From Patescibacteria group bacterium (GTDB taxonomy: Bacteria > Patescibacteriota > Minisyncoccia > Phycocordibacterales > UBA12079): 6,689 nucleotides of DNA. The notes below the pieces were generated by a model that saw nothing but the letters and a program-made list of their open reading frames with translations, did no database searches and was not told where the DNA came from. Positions within the stretch are counted from its first letter, which is position 1. Each line of letters starts with the position of its first letter. Positions 1 to 5,951 of the stretch are shown here, in pieces. The stretch covers positions 1 to 6,689 of the forward strand of contig JAHJLO010000040.1 in assembly GCA_018821685.1 (NCBI GenBank), read 5' to 3'. Made by a program: the position numbers and the translations under genes.

Positions 1-284
1 AAAAGAAAATTTTTTGGATTGTGGTTGTTTTATTATTTCTTTTAGCGATGTCCTATGCTTTTTTCGTAAATAAAACTATCTTAAATATTGTTGAAAGAGA
101 AAATCTAGAAGAAAAAATCGTTGTTTTAAATTCACAAATTAGTGAATTGGAATCCGATTGTATGACTTTAAAAAATAACATAACAATTGATTATGCCTAT
201 TTATCTGGATTTTATGATGTTAATAATATAAAATTTGCGTCGAGGAAACTTCCTAGCCAGGGGATTTCTTTGAGAAAAGATTAA
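1..284 (+). CDS. FtsL/DivIC-like small division protein, 5' end outside the window (partial)
   Basis: The reading frame is open to the left edge, so the true start lies upstream; the GTG at 21 falls inside the membrane helix and is unlikely to be the start. The visible part runs from a Lys-Lys pair into a hydrophobic helix (roughly IFWIVVVLLFLLAMSYAFFV). A heptad-like stretch follows, with Leu/Ile at regular intervals (about positions 81-180), and then a short polar tail containing a YLSGFYD segment. One membrane helix, a short extracytoplasmic coiled coil and a place directly before a class B PBP gene is the layout of FtsL/DivIC proteins, which scaffold the septal PBP–FtsW complex. FtsL sequences diverge strongly, so the assignment rests on architecture and synteny more than on residues. 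A gene such as rsmH would be expected just upstream. It could also be an unrelated coiled-coil membrane protein. Confidence 0.65.
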   Translation, partial: KKIFWIVVVLLFLLAMSYAFFVNKTILNIVERENLEEKIVVLNSQISELESDCMTLKNNITIDYAYLSGFYDVNNIKFASRKLPSQGISLRKD

Positions 285-297
285 AGTTCTCGGTCTG

Positions 298-325
298 TTA
301 ACAAATAAGTAATCATTTTTTTAAT
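298..325 (+). promoter_or_regulatory. Candidate promoter for ftsI-murF
   Basis: TTAACA (298-303) and TTTAAT (320-325) each match the sigma70 -35 and -10 consensus at five of six bases, separated by 16 bases. Transcription would start near 332 and give a leader of about 53 bases. Such matches arise by chance in AT-rich DNA, and read-through from the upstream gene is equally possible. Confidence 0.3.
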
Positions 326-333
326 TCGTTAAG

Positions 334-360
334 ATTAATAAAAAGGGAAAATTTATTAAT
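334..360 (+). repeat. 9-bp inverted repeat in the ftsI leader
   Basis: ATTAATAAA (334-342) and TTTATTAAT (352-360) are perfect reverse complements around a purine-rich nine-base loop (343-351) that contains AAGGG. The stem is all A:T, so it would be weak. It ends about 25 bases before the ftsI ATG and would lie at the very 5' end of the mRNA if the candidate promoter at 298-325 is used. It could be a leader hairpin or chance symmetry in AT-rich sequence. Confidence 0.35.
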
Positions 361-384
361 TTAATGACCTAATTATTGGAGTTC

Positions 385-2088
385 ATGAAATTTTTTAAAT
401 TATCTAGAATAAATATTTTATCCTTAGCTATTTTTTTTGTAGCTTTTCTTTTAATTAGTCGACTTTATTTTTTGCAGGTAATGAATGGTGAGGCTTTTAG
501 TGATCAGGCTGACAGACAATATACGGCACCTAACAAAAGTATATTTAGTAGAGGTTCTGTTTACTTTCAAGATAAAGACGGTCAGCTTGTTTCAGCCGCT
601 ACCTTAAAAACAGGTTATACCCTCGCTATAAATCCTAAGGTTTTAGAAGATCCTCAGGGTGCCTATGAACAATTGTCTGAAATCGTCGAGATTGATTCAG
701 GAATTTTTTTTAGTAAAGCTAATAAAAAAGATGACCCCTATGAAGAAATTTTAATTAGGCAGAGTAAAGAGATTGCCGATCAGATTGACGGGTTAGGGAT
801 AGAAGGTGTTCGTATGTATAAACAAAGATGGAGATTTTATCCAGGAGGAACCCTTGCTTCTCATTCCCTTGGTTTTCTTGGTTTTATCGGAGATGATATT
901 GAAGGACGATATGGAATTGAAAAATATTATAATGATTTACTCCAAAGAAAAGATGATAATCTCTATGTAAACTTTTTTGCGGAAGTCTTTTCTAACATTG
1001 GTGATTCCGTAAGTGGAGGCAAAAAAGAAGGAGATGTTATTTTAGGTATTGAACCTTCTGTTCAGTCATTTTTGGAAACTGAATTAGAAAAAGTTTCTCA
1101 AAAATTTGAAACTGAATCAGCAATGGGAGTTATTATGGATCCAAATGACGGGAAAATTTATGCTTTGGCAGTCAATCCAAATTTTGATTTAAATGATTTT
1201 GCCCACGAAGAAACCGCAACATTTAGTAACCCCTTTGTTGAAAATGTTTTTGAGATGGGTTCTATTATAAAAGCCTTGACCATGGCAATTGGTTTGGATA
1301 CAGGAGCTGTGACTGCTGAGACTACATACGATGATAAGGGGTATTTAATCTTAAACGGATCTAAGATTTCAAATTATGATGGTAGGGGTCGAGGAGTTGT
1401 TCCGATGCAGGAGGTTCTTAATCAATCCCTTAACACAGGGGTCTCTTTCGTCGTGAGCCAAGTTGGAAATGAAAAATTTGCTGATTATATGTTGGATTTG
1501 GGAATTGGGGAGGAGACAGGAATCGATTTACCAAATGAAACCTATGGACTTGTTTCTAACTTGGAGAGTACAAGAGATCTTGAATATGCAACGGCTTCTT
1601 TCGGACAAGGAATTGCTTTAACTCCTGTAGAGACAGTTAGGGCGTTGTCTGCCTTAGCCAATGGTGGTAAGCTTATCACTCCTCATTTATCAACAGGTAT
1701 TAAATATCGAATAGGATTATCTAGAGAGTTGCTTTATGATGAAGGTAAGAGGGTTTTTAAAGAGAGCACTTCTGATGAAATCACGAGGATGTTGGTGAAA
1801 GTTGTTGATGATGCTTTGATGGGAGGAACTGTAAAGATGGATAATTATAGTATCGCGGCTAAAACAGGAACTGCTCAAATGGCAAAAGAAGATGGTCGGG
1901 GATATTATGATGATCAATATTTGCACAGTTTTTTTGGTTATTTCCCCGCATATGAACCGAGGTTCATTACTTTCTTTTATATTGTAAATCCGAGAGGGGA
2001 AGCCTATGCTTCTCATACCTTAACAGAACCTTTCATGAACACGACAAAGTTTTTGATAAATTATTATGAGATACCTCCTGATAGATAA
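385..2088 (+). CDS. ftsI: Class B penicillin-binding protein, FtsI/PBP2-type D,D-transpeptidase
   Basis: This 567-aa enzyme crosslinks peptidoglycan peptides outside the membrane, presumably at the division site with FtsW and the FtsL-like protein encoded upstream. ATG 385 is chosen as the start because GGAG at 378-381 precedes it. The in-frame TTG at 376 overlaps that site, and a stop codon sits just before it (370-372). Residues ~9-30 form the membrane anchor. Residues ~45-190 are the PBP dimerisation domain, with the family-typical GRYGIE at 174-179. The transpeptidase domain follows from ~215. All catalytic motifs are present: SIIK (Ser293 nucleophile, Lys296), SLN (348-350) and KTGT (493-496), plus the conserved SFGQG loop (405-409). 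There is no PASTA domain or second catalytic domain, and the length is normal for FtsI. The only oddity is the short 3-base gap between GGAG and ATG. FtsI is preferred to the elongation PBP2 because of the neighbouring ftsL-like gene. Confidence 0.93.
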   Translation: MKFFKLSRINILSLAIFFVAFLLISRLYFLQVMNGEAFSDQADRQYTAPNKSIFSRGSVYFQDKDGQLVSAATLKTGYTLAINPKVLEDPQGAYEQLSEIVEIDSGIFFSKANKKDDPYEEILIRQSKEIADQIDGLGIEGVRMYKQRWRFYPGGTLASHSLGFLGFIGDDIEGRYGIEKYYNDLLQRKDDNLYVNFFAEVFSNIGDSVSGGKKEGDVILGIEPSVQSFLETELEKVSQKFETESAMGVIMDPNDGKIYALAVNPNFDLNDFAHEETATFSNPFVENVFEMGSIIKALTMAIGLDTGAVTAETTYDDKGYLILNGSKISNYDGRGRGVVPMQEVLNQSLNTGVSFVVSQVGNEKFADYMLDLGIGEETGIDLPNETYGLVSNLESTRDLEYATASFGQGIALTPVETVRALSALANGGKLITPHLSTGIKYRIGLSRELLYDEGKRVFKESTSDEITRMLVKVVDDALMGGTVKMDNYSIAAKTGTAQMAKEDGRGYYDDQYLHSFFGYFPAYEPRFITFFYIVNPRGEAYASHTLTEPFMNTTKFLINYYEIPPDR

Positions 2089-2100
2089 AAATAAATTTTA

Positions 2101-3372
2101 ATGAAAAAAATATTTAAAAAAATAATAGTTTCAATCCTTACTTTGGAAGCAAGGTTGGTTTTGAAAAAATATAAACCAAAGATTGTAGCGGTTACGGGAA
2201 GCGTTGGAAAAACCACAGCCAAAGACAGTATCTATACTGTCTTGAGCGCATCTTTTTTCGTAAGAAAAAGTGAAAAAAGTTTTAATAGTGAAATTGGCGT
2301 ACCTCTAAGTGTTTTGGGTTGTCAGAATGGGGGAAACAACCCAGCTATTTGGTTTAAGGATATCTTTGAAGGATTGCTTTTGATATTATTTAAAAATCAT
2401 TATCCAAAATGGTTGGTTCTAGAAGTTGGTGCGGATCACCCTGGTGATATTGTAAACATTGCAAGGTGGTTAAAACCGGATATCGCGGTAATAACTCGTT
2501 TTGCTGAGATTCCTGCGCATGTTGAATTTTTTAGTTCTCCTAAAGATATAATAAAAGAAAAAAAACAACTTGCTAAATATTTAAAGAAAGATGGTTTTTT
2601 AATTTTGAATTACGACGATGAAGACGTATTGTCCATGAAAAATGAGTTTAATAAAAAAACAGTGACCTACGGGTTAAATGAAGGTGCTGATGTTATGGGT
2701 TCAAACACGGGAGTTTTATATGAAAATAACAAGGCTTCCGGGGTTACTTTTAAGGCTAATCATAAGGGAAGTTGTGTCCCCGTGAATACAAAAGGTATTT
2801 TAGGCATAACACATATTTACCCAGCCTTGGCTGCCATTGCCGTGGGTTCCACACAAGGACTTAACGTGGTTGAAATGTCACAATCTTTGTCGGGAGAACA
2901 CAAAGCTCAACCAGGAAGAATGAGACTAATTGATGGAATTAAAGACTCTCTTATTATTGACGATTCTTACAACTCTTCTCCTTTGGCTGTTCAGACTGCG
3001 CTTGAAACTTTGAGCGAGATAGAAACTAACGGAAGAAAAATTGCTGTGTTGGGAGATATGATGGAGCTTGGTAAATACACAGTTGATTCTCATAAAAAAA
3101 TAGGGGAGTTGTCGGCTGGAATTTGTGATATTCTTGTCACTGTGGGAGTAAGATCTAAAGATACAGCAAAAGGGGCATTGGGTAAAAAAATGACGAAGAA
3201 AAATGTTATAGAATTTGAAGATTCTAAAAAAGCTGGTGAATATTTAAAGAAGATAATTGAAAAAGGAGATGTTATTTTAGTTAAAGGTTCTCGATGGGCT
3301 ATGAGAATGGAAAAGACCGTTGAAGAAATTATGGCAGAGCCTGAACGAGCTGATAAACTTTTGGTTCGTTAA
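2101..3372 (+). CDS. murF: MurF-type Mur ligase (UDP-MurNAc-tripeptide–D-Ala-D-Ala ligase), without the usual N-terminal domain
   Basis: MurF adds D-Ala-D-Ala to UDP-MurNAc-tripeptide in the cytoplasm using ATP, the last soluble step of peptidoglycan precursor synthesis. This 423-aa protein has the Mur ligase signatures in order. The P-loop is GSVGKTT (33-39), followed by NSEIGVP (62-68) and LEVGADHPGD (107-116). AHVEFFSSP (139-147) leads to the likely carbamylated Lys154. PGR (271-273), DDSYNSSP (287-294, canonical DDSYNANP), VLGDMMELG (316-324), His331 and LVKGSR (393-398) complete the set. DDSYN and GDMMELG are specific to MurF rather than MurT or CapB. The P-loop lies about 75 residues earlier than in E. 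coli MurF, so the N-terminal substrate-binding domain is replaced by a short basic, hydrophobic helix (1-25). The NALAA-type motif reads YPALAA (240-245), with Pro in place of Asn. The gene starts 12 bases after ftsI and shows no Shine-Dalgarno site, so coupling or read-through translation is likely. Confidence 0.9.
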   Translation: MKKIFKKIIVSILTLEARLVLKKYKPKIVAVTGSVGKTTAKDSIYTVLSASFFVRKSEKSFNSEIGVPLSVLGCQNGGNNPAIWFKDIFEGLLLILFKNHYPKWLVLEVGADHPGDIVNIARWLKPDIAVITRFAEIPAHVEFFSSPKDIIKEKKQLAKYLKKDGFLILNYDDEDVLSMKNEFNKKTVTYGLNEGADVMGSNTGVLYENNKASGVTFKANHKGSCVPVNTKGILGITHIYPALAAIAVGSTQGLNVVEMSQSLSGEHKAQPGRMRLIDGIKDSLIIDDSYNSSPLAVQTALETLSEIETNGRKIAVLGDMMELGKYTVDSHKKIGELSAGICDILVTVGVRSKDTAKGALGKKMTKKNVIEFEDSKKAGEYLKKIIEKGDVILVKGSRWAMRMEKTVEEIMAEPERADKLLVR

Positions 3373-3474
3373 TTTTTGTTCGTCTTTTTTCGTTGCGTAA
3401 AAACGAGCCTTAATTTGTTTTCACGAGCCTTTAGACGAAGCAACCCAGAAATCTTCAAAAAAACATTTGTATTA
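3373..3474. other. Non-coding 3' flank of murF with short repeats
   Basis: No convincing open frame lies here. ACGAGCCTT occurs twice exactly 20 bases apart (3403-3411 and 3423-3431). TTCGTCT (3379-3385) and AGACGAA (3433-3439) form an inverted pair, and GTTGC (3392-3396) faces GCAAC (3440-3444). Together these could fold the murF 3' end into an imperfect long hairpin enclosing the direct repeat. No known RNA family is recognised. Confidence 0.35.
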
Positions 3475-3521
3475 AAACTAAAAACAACTTATTATCTTAG
3501 ATAATAAGTTGTTTTTAGTTT
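3475..3521. terminator. 47-bp near-perfect palindrome, likely bidirectional intrinsic terminator
   Basis: Positions 3475-3497 and 3499-3521 are perfect 23-base reverse complements around the single base T3498. The core stem (3485-3511) is flanked by five A (3480-3484) on the left and five T (3512-3516) on the right, so on either strand the hairpin is followed by a T run. This fits an intrinsic terminator closing the ftsI-murF unit and isolating the rlpA promoter 26 bases further on. The stem has only four G:C pairs, unusually few for a terminator, which its length may offset. The perfect dyad could also be the site of a dimeric DNA-binding protein. Confidence 0.6.
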
Positions 3522-3546
3522 AAAATTTGTAAATTATCAGTGTGTA

Positions 3547-3575
3547 TTTACAATCATACAGATTCGTAGTATACT
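3547..3575 (+). promoter_or_regulatory. Sigma70-type promoter of the rlpA-like gene
   Basis: TTTACA (3547-3552) matches five of six bases of the -35 consensus. TATACT (3570-3575) matches five of six of the -10 consensus. The spacing is the optimal 17 bases. Transcription should start near 3582, giving a leader of about 52 bases. Its place between a terminator-like palindrome and a gene with a strong ribosome site supports independent transcription of the rlpA-like gene. Confidence 0.65.
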
Positions 3576-3620
3576 TCACATCAGAAATTCGTTCATTAAT
3601 TTATCTAAATAAATATCTTT

Positions 3621-3629
3621 TAAGGAGTG
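3621..3629 (+). promoter_or_regulatory. Strong Shine-Dalgarno site of the rlpA-like gene
   Basis: TAAGGAGTG pairs nearly fully with the standard 16S rRNA 3' tail; its AAGGAG core (3622-3627) lies six bases before ATG 3634. It settles the start and is much stronger than anything before the other genes in the window. Confidence 0.8.
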
Positions 3630-3633
3630 CAAG

Positions 3634-4224
3634 ATGAAAAGTTTTATGAAAATCTTATGGGTTTTGGCTTTGATGTTAACTTTTTTGTTTTTGTTTGGTT
3701 TAATTTATACTCACGAAACAAAAATTAAAACTAAGACAAGAGACACTCCGTTTCTTGTCCACAAGGTGATCAAAGGAGATAGCCTTTTCCGGCTTTCTCG
3801 TAAGTATGTCGTAAATATTGGAGATATCAGGAAGATTAATGGGTTTCCTTCTAACCGGAGATTGTTGAAGCCGGGTCAAATTCTTTTGATTCCTAAACCA
3901 AACCTGAAGGCTTATAAAGGCGTTGCTTCTTGGTATGGCCCCGGATTTCATGGAAAAAGGATGGCAAATGGTGAAATTTTCAACCAGAACGAAATTCTGA
4001 TTGCCCATCGTAACTGGCCTTTGGGGACAAAAGTTCTGCTTACTAACCTTGATAACGGCGAAACTGCCATTGCACAGGTTAAGGATAGGGGTCCTTATAC
4101 TAAAGATAAAAAAGGTCAGTATACAAGGGACATTGATTGCTCCTTTGGTCTTGCTAAAAGACTTGGTTTTTTGAAAGAGGGACTCACGGATGTAAAAATT
4201 ATTCCTTTGTCCTTAGAAAATTGA
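3634..4224 (+). CDS. rlpA: Membrane-anchored LysM + RlpA-like (double-psi beta-barrel) peptidoglycan-acting protein
   Basis: This 196-aa protein probably binds and cleaves cell-wall glycan outside the membrane; characterised RlpA is a lytic transglycosylase acting on peptide-free strands. Residues ~5-25 form a signal anchor with no cysteine lipobox, so it is not a lipoprotein. Residues ~42-87 are a LysM domain (VIKGDSLFRLSRKY ... LKPGQILLIP). Residues ~95-193 are the RlpA barrel: GVASWYGPGFHGKRMANGE (96-114), His125 in AHRNWPLGT, NLDNGE (138-143), DRGPY with Asp151, and RDIDCS (165-170, usually RxIDLS). His125 and Asp151 match the residues thought to be catalytic in RlpA. Typical proteobacterial RlpA carries a lipobox and a C-terminal SPOR domain; here LysM replaces SPOR as the wall-binding module. 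The gene has its own promoter and terminator. It ends in TGA directly after the complete barrel domain, so TGA is read as a stop. Confidence 0.88.
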   Translation: MKSFMKILWVLALMLTFLFLFGLIYTHETKIKTKTRDTPFLVHKVIKGDSLFRLSRKYVVNIGDIRKINGFPSNRRLLKPGQILLIPKPNLKAYKGVASWYGPGFHGKRMANGEIFNQNEILIAHRNWPLGTKVLLTNLDNGETAIAQVKDRGPYTKDKKGQYTRDIDCSFGLAKRLGFLKEGLTDVKIIPLSLEN

Positions 4225-4239
4225 GTAAATAATTACTCA
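4222..4239. repeat. 7-bp hairpin over the rlpA stop codon, possible minus-strand terminator
   Basis: TGAGTAA (4222-4228) and TTACTCA (4233-4239) are perfect reverse complements around a four-base loop. The left arm includes the rlpA TGA. On the minus strand the hairpin is followed by ATTTTC, a short T run, so it could help end the convergent operon, whose own stop lies only 48 bases before it. The stem is short, so this is tentative. Confidence 0.4.
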
Positions 4240-4244
4240 CCCCC

Positions 4245-4277
4245 CCCCGCTTTGCTTTATGCATCGCGGGGTTTTTT
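4245..4277 (+). terminator. Intrinsic terminator of the rlpA-like gene
   Basis: CCCCGC (4245-4250) pairs with GCGGGG (4266-4271), with a possible inner TGC/GCA pairing (4253-4255 with 4261-4263), and six T follow (4272-4277). This is a classical plus-strand rho-independent terminator, 20 bases after the rlpA stop. The left arm is part of a run of nine C (4240-4248), so the pairing register can slip. On the minus strand no T run follows, so it works in one direction only. Confidence 0.85.
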
Positions 4278-4286
4278 AATTCCCAA

Positions 4287-5951
4287 TTATTGGTTGAACC
4301 AAATAAATCCATTATCTCCACCATAACAACCTTTTATGTTAAATAATTTGAGAGTTTCGTTTGGAATATTTTCTTCCTCTATTAAACTACAACTAGGATC
4401 TTCTTGGCTAATATATAAAACTCGATAATTTTCACCTTCTTTTTTTATAACAGCAGACGAACCTCCTCTAAAACCTCCGACTCCAACTTTGAAAAAATCC
4501 CCGCTATGTTCGTGAATACGAACGATTAAGTTTTTATACTCTGGTTTGAAATTTTTAACAGCTTTGATAAAAGGAATTTGTTCAGAGTAGACTTTATCAA
4601 AAGTATTTCCACAAGAGACACTTAATTTATAACCTGTATCAAAGTTGGTTTCACTACCATAAGAACTACTATCTGGGTTAACTATTACTTCACACAATTC
4701 AACCCCATTTTTATAGGCTTGAATATAATCATAAAAAGATTTATCAAGTATATTTTTTGAGGAATTTTTTTCATCTAAAATAAAATCTCTTTTAGCAAAT
4801 ACTTGTTTAATAATTGCTAATTCTTGGTAATAGTGTTGATTTGGGATAATACGAAAATCAGACAAAGGATTCCTGTGTTTCGCAACAAAAAACGATTCGG
4901 TTGTCGGAATTAAAATTCTATATCCATCATCACCTTTCCAGCTAAAAGTCGATGTTTTTATTTGAATATTTGATTCTGAATCGATAAGTTTAAAATGAGC
5001 CACTAATTCGTCTGTTATAGAAAGACCTCTTAAGGAATTATCATAATCTTTTTCTTCAATGGAACCAATAACGCGGAAACTCCCATCGAAAGCTTGTAGT
5101 GAGGATACTTCTTTTTTATCAAAATTAAATTTATAAATGAATAAAGATTGATTAAAAGGGTCTGTTGATTGACGAAGGTCTTTTTTTGAATACAAAACCA
5201 TAACATGTGAATTAACAGGACCGTTTTCTTCTGGAATATATCCCCCTGATTCTTTCCAGCGCCATTCTTTAACTGATACTCCAAGGGTTTCATCAAAAAA
5301 ATTATAGCTTATATTATATATATTATTGCAAAAGTCAGCTTTTGGATTTTCTCCTACGATTTTTTCAAAAACTTTAATAAAATTAAGTCCTCCAAAAACA
5401 ACACTATCAGCTTTTATTTTTTTACCGCAGAGCGTTATATCAACAGTACCAACTGGCTCAATAGAAAAAATTTCTTTTTTAAAAATTAAATCTTTTACGT
5501 TATAAATATTTTTATTATATTTTGTGGCTACTAATAAATCTTTTTGAATAGCAAATTCAAATATCTCAGGTTCGTCAAAAGACCCTTGATCCGTTCCGTT
5601 GAGGTTAACCATTACATTTCCATCTTCAGTAAAATCCCACCCTCCTAATTTCCAAACAGAAGAATTTTTATCGGCAGAAGAAATTGTTAACGATGCTCGA
5701 GCCCCTTCTTGAGTAGGTCTCATGGGTGAAAGACTCAGTTTTAGCGACTCATTTTTACCATCAACTGAAATCCCTGTGGAATAAGTTCCTGCAACAAAAT
5801 CAACTTCTTTTTGCTTTTTGGGTTGGAACATTTCATAGACTTCCTCTCTTCTTTTTTCAATTTGATCTTTCTTTTTCTTGTCTGAAAAAAATACTGCTGT
5901 TCCGACCAAAATAACAAATATCAAGATACTTATTTCTATTTTTTTATTCAT
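4287..5951 (-). CDS. Membrane-anchored extracytoplasmic protein of unknown function, 554 aa, with three likely disulfide pairs
   Basis: I do not recognise this gene as a whole. Residues ~5-22 are a single signal anchor, followed by a charged Lys/Arg/Glu-rich stalk (24-50). Residues ~53-158 begin AGTYSTG and alternate beta-strand-like stretches (LTISS, VWKLGGWDFTEDGNVMVNL, EIFEFAI). This resembles the small beta-barrel of NlpE-type envelope proteins, but the resemblance is weak. The middle (160-465) shows no known motif. The C-terminal ~75 residues (VGVGGFRGGSSAVIKK, then VLYISQEDPSC, IP and GCY) follow a pattern I associate with uncharacterised secreted Patescibacteria proteins. All six cysteines (175, 208, 420, 447, 521, 542) are outside the membrane and fall into three neighbouring pairs. 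ATG 5951 lies inside the end of the upstream gene (8-base overlap, ATGAATAA) with no Shine-Dalgarno site, suggesting translational coupling. The gene converges on the rlpA-like gene with 62 bases between the stops. Confidence 0.85.
   Translation of the reverse strand: MNKKIEISILIFVILVGTAVFFSDKKKKDQIEKRREEVYEMFQPKKQKEVDFVAGTYSTGISVDGKNESLKLSLSPMRPTQEGARASLTISSADKNSSVWKLGGWDFTEDGNVMVNLNGTDQGSFDEPEIFEFAIQKDLLVATKYNKNIYNVKDLIFKKEIFSIEPVGTVDITLCGKKIKADSVVFGGLNFIKVFEKIVGENPKADFCNNIYNISYNFFDETLGVSVKEWRWKESGGYIPEENGPVNSHVMVLYSKKDLRQSTDPFNQSLFIYKFNFDKKEVSSLQAFDGSFRVIGSIEEKDYDNSLRGLSITDELVAHFKLIDSESNIQIKTSTFSWKGDDGYRILIPTTESFFVAKHRNPLSDFRIIPNQHYYQELAIIKQVFAKRDFILDEKNSSKNILDKSFYDYIQAYKNGVELCEVIVNPDSSSYGSETNFDTGYKLSVSCGNTFDKVYSEQIPFIKAVKNFKPEYKNLIVRIHEHSGDFFKVGVGGFRGGSSAVIKKEGENYRVLYISQEDPSCSLIEEENIPNETLKLFNIKGCYGGDNGFIWFNQ

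Noticed and set aside
364..372. Tiny upstream frame ATG-ACC-TAA before ftsI as a regulatory uORF.
   Set aside because: Only two codons, with no properly spaced ribosome site; a chance ATG in AT-rich sequence.
376..384. TTG at 376 as the ftsI start, three codons upstream of ATG 385.
   Set aside because: It overlaps the only Shine-Dalgarno-like sequence (GGAG 378-381) and has no ribosome site of its own; ATG 385 begins a normal N-terminus.
1717..2016. Minus-strand open frame of about 99 codons inside ftsI.
   Set aside because: Antisense to the conserved transpeptidase region, with no recognisable protein features; a shadow of the real gene.
2101..3372. Mur ligase as MurT (lipid II amidation) instead of MurF, because both can lack the usual N-terminal domain.
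   Set aside because: DDSYNSSP and VLGDMMELG are MurF-type motifs, no Cys-rich insertion typical of MurT is seen, and no GatD-like partner gene follows.
3475..3521. Palindrome as a mobile-element end or CRISPR repeat.
   Set aside because: Only one copy in the window, no target duplication, no spacer array and no transposase nearby; the A5/T5 flanks suit a terminator better.
3700..4008. Minus-strand open frame of about 102 codons inside the rlpA-like gene.
   Set aside because: Lies antisense to clear LysM and RlpA motifs, with no ribosome site or plausible domain.
4222..4326. Read-through of TGA as glycine (genetic code 25) extending the rlpA-like protein.
   Set aside because: The barrel domain is complete at the TGA, a terminator follows at once, and no gene here uses TGA internally; the standard code fits.
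5030..5296. Alternative minus-strand frame inside the 554-aa gene.
   Set aside because: Overlaps a long frame with a good anchor and coherent composition; no independent start signal.
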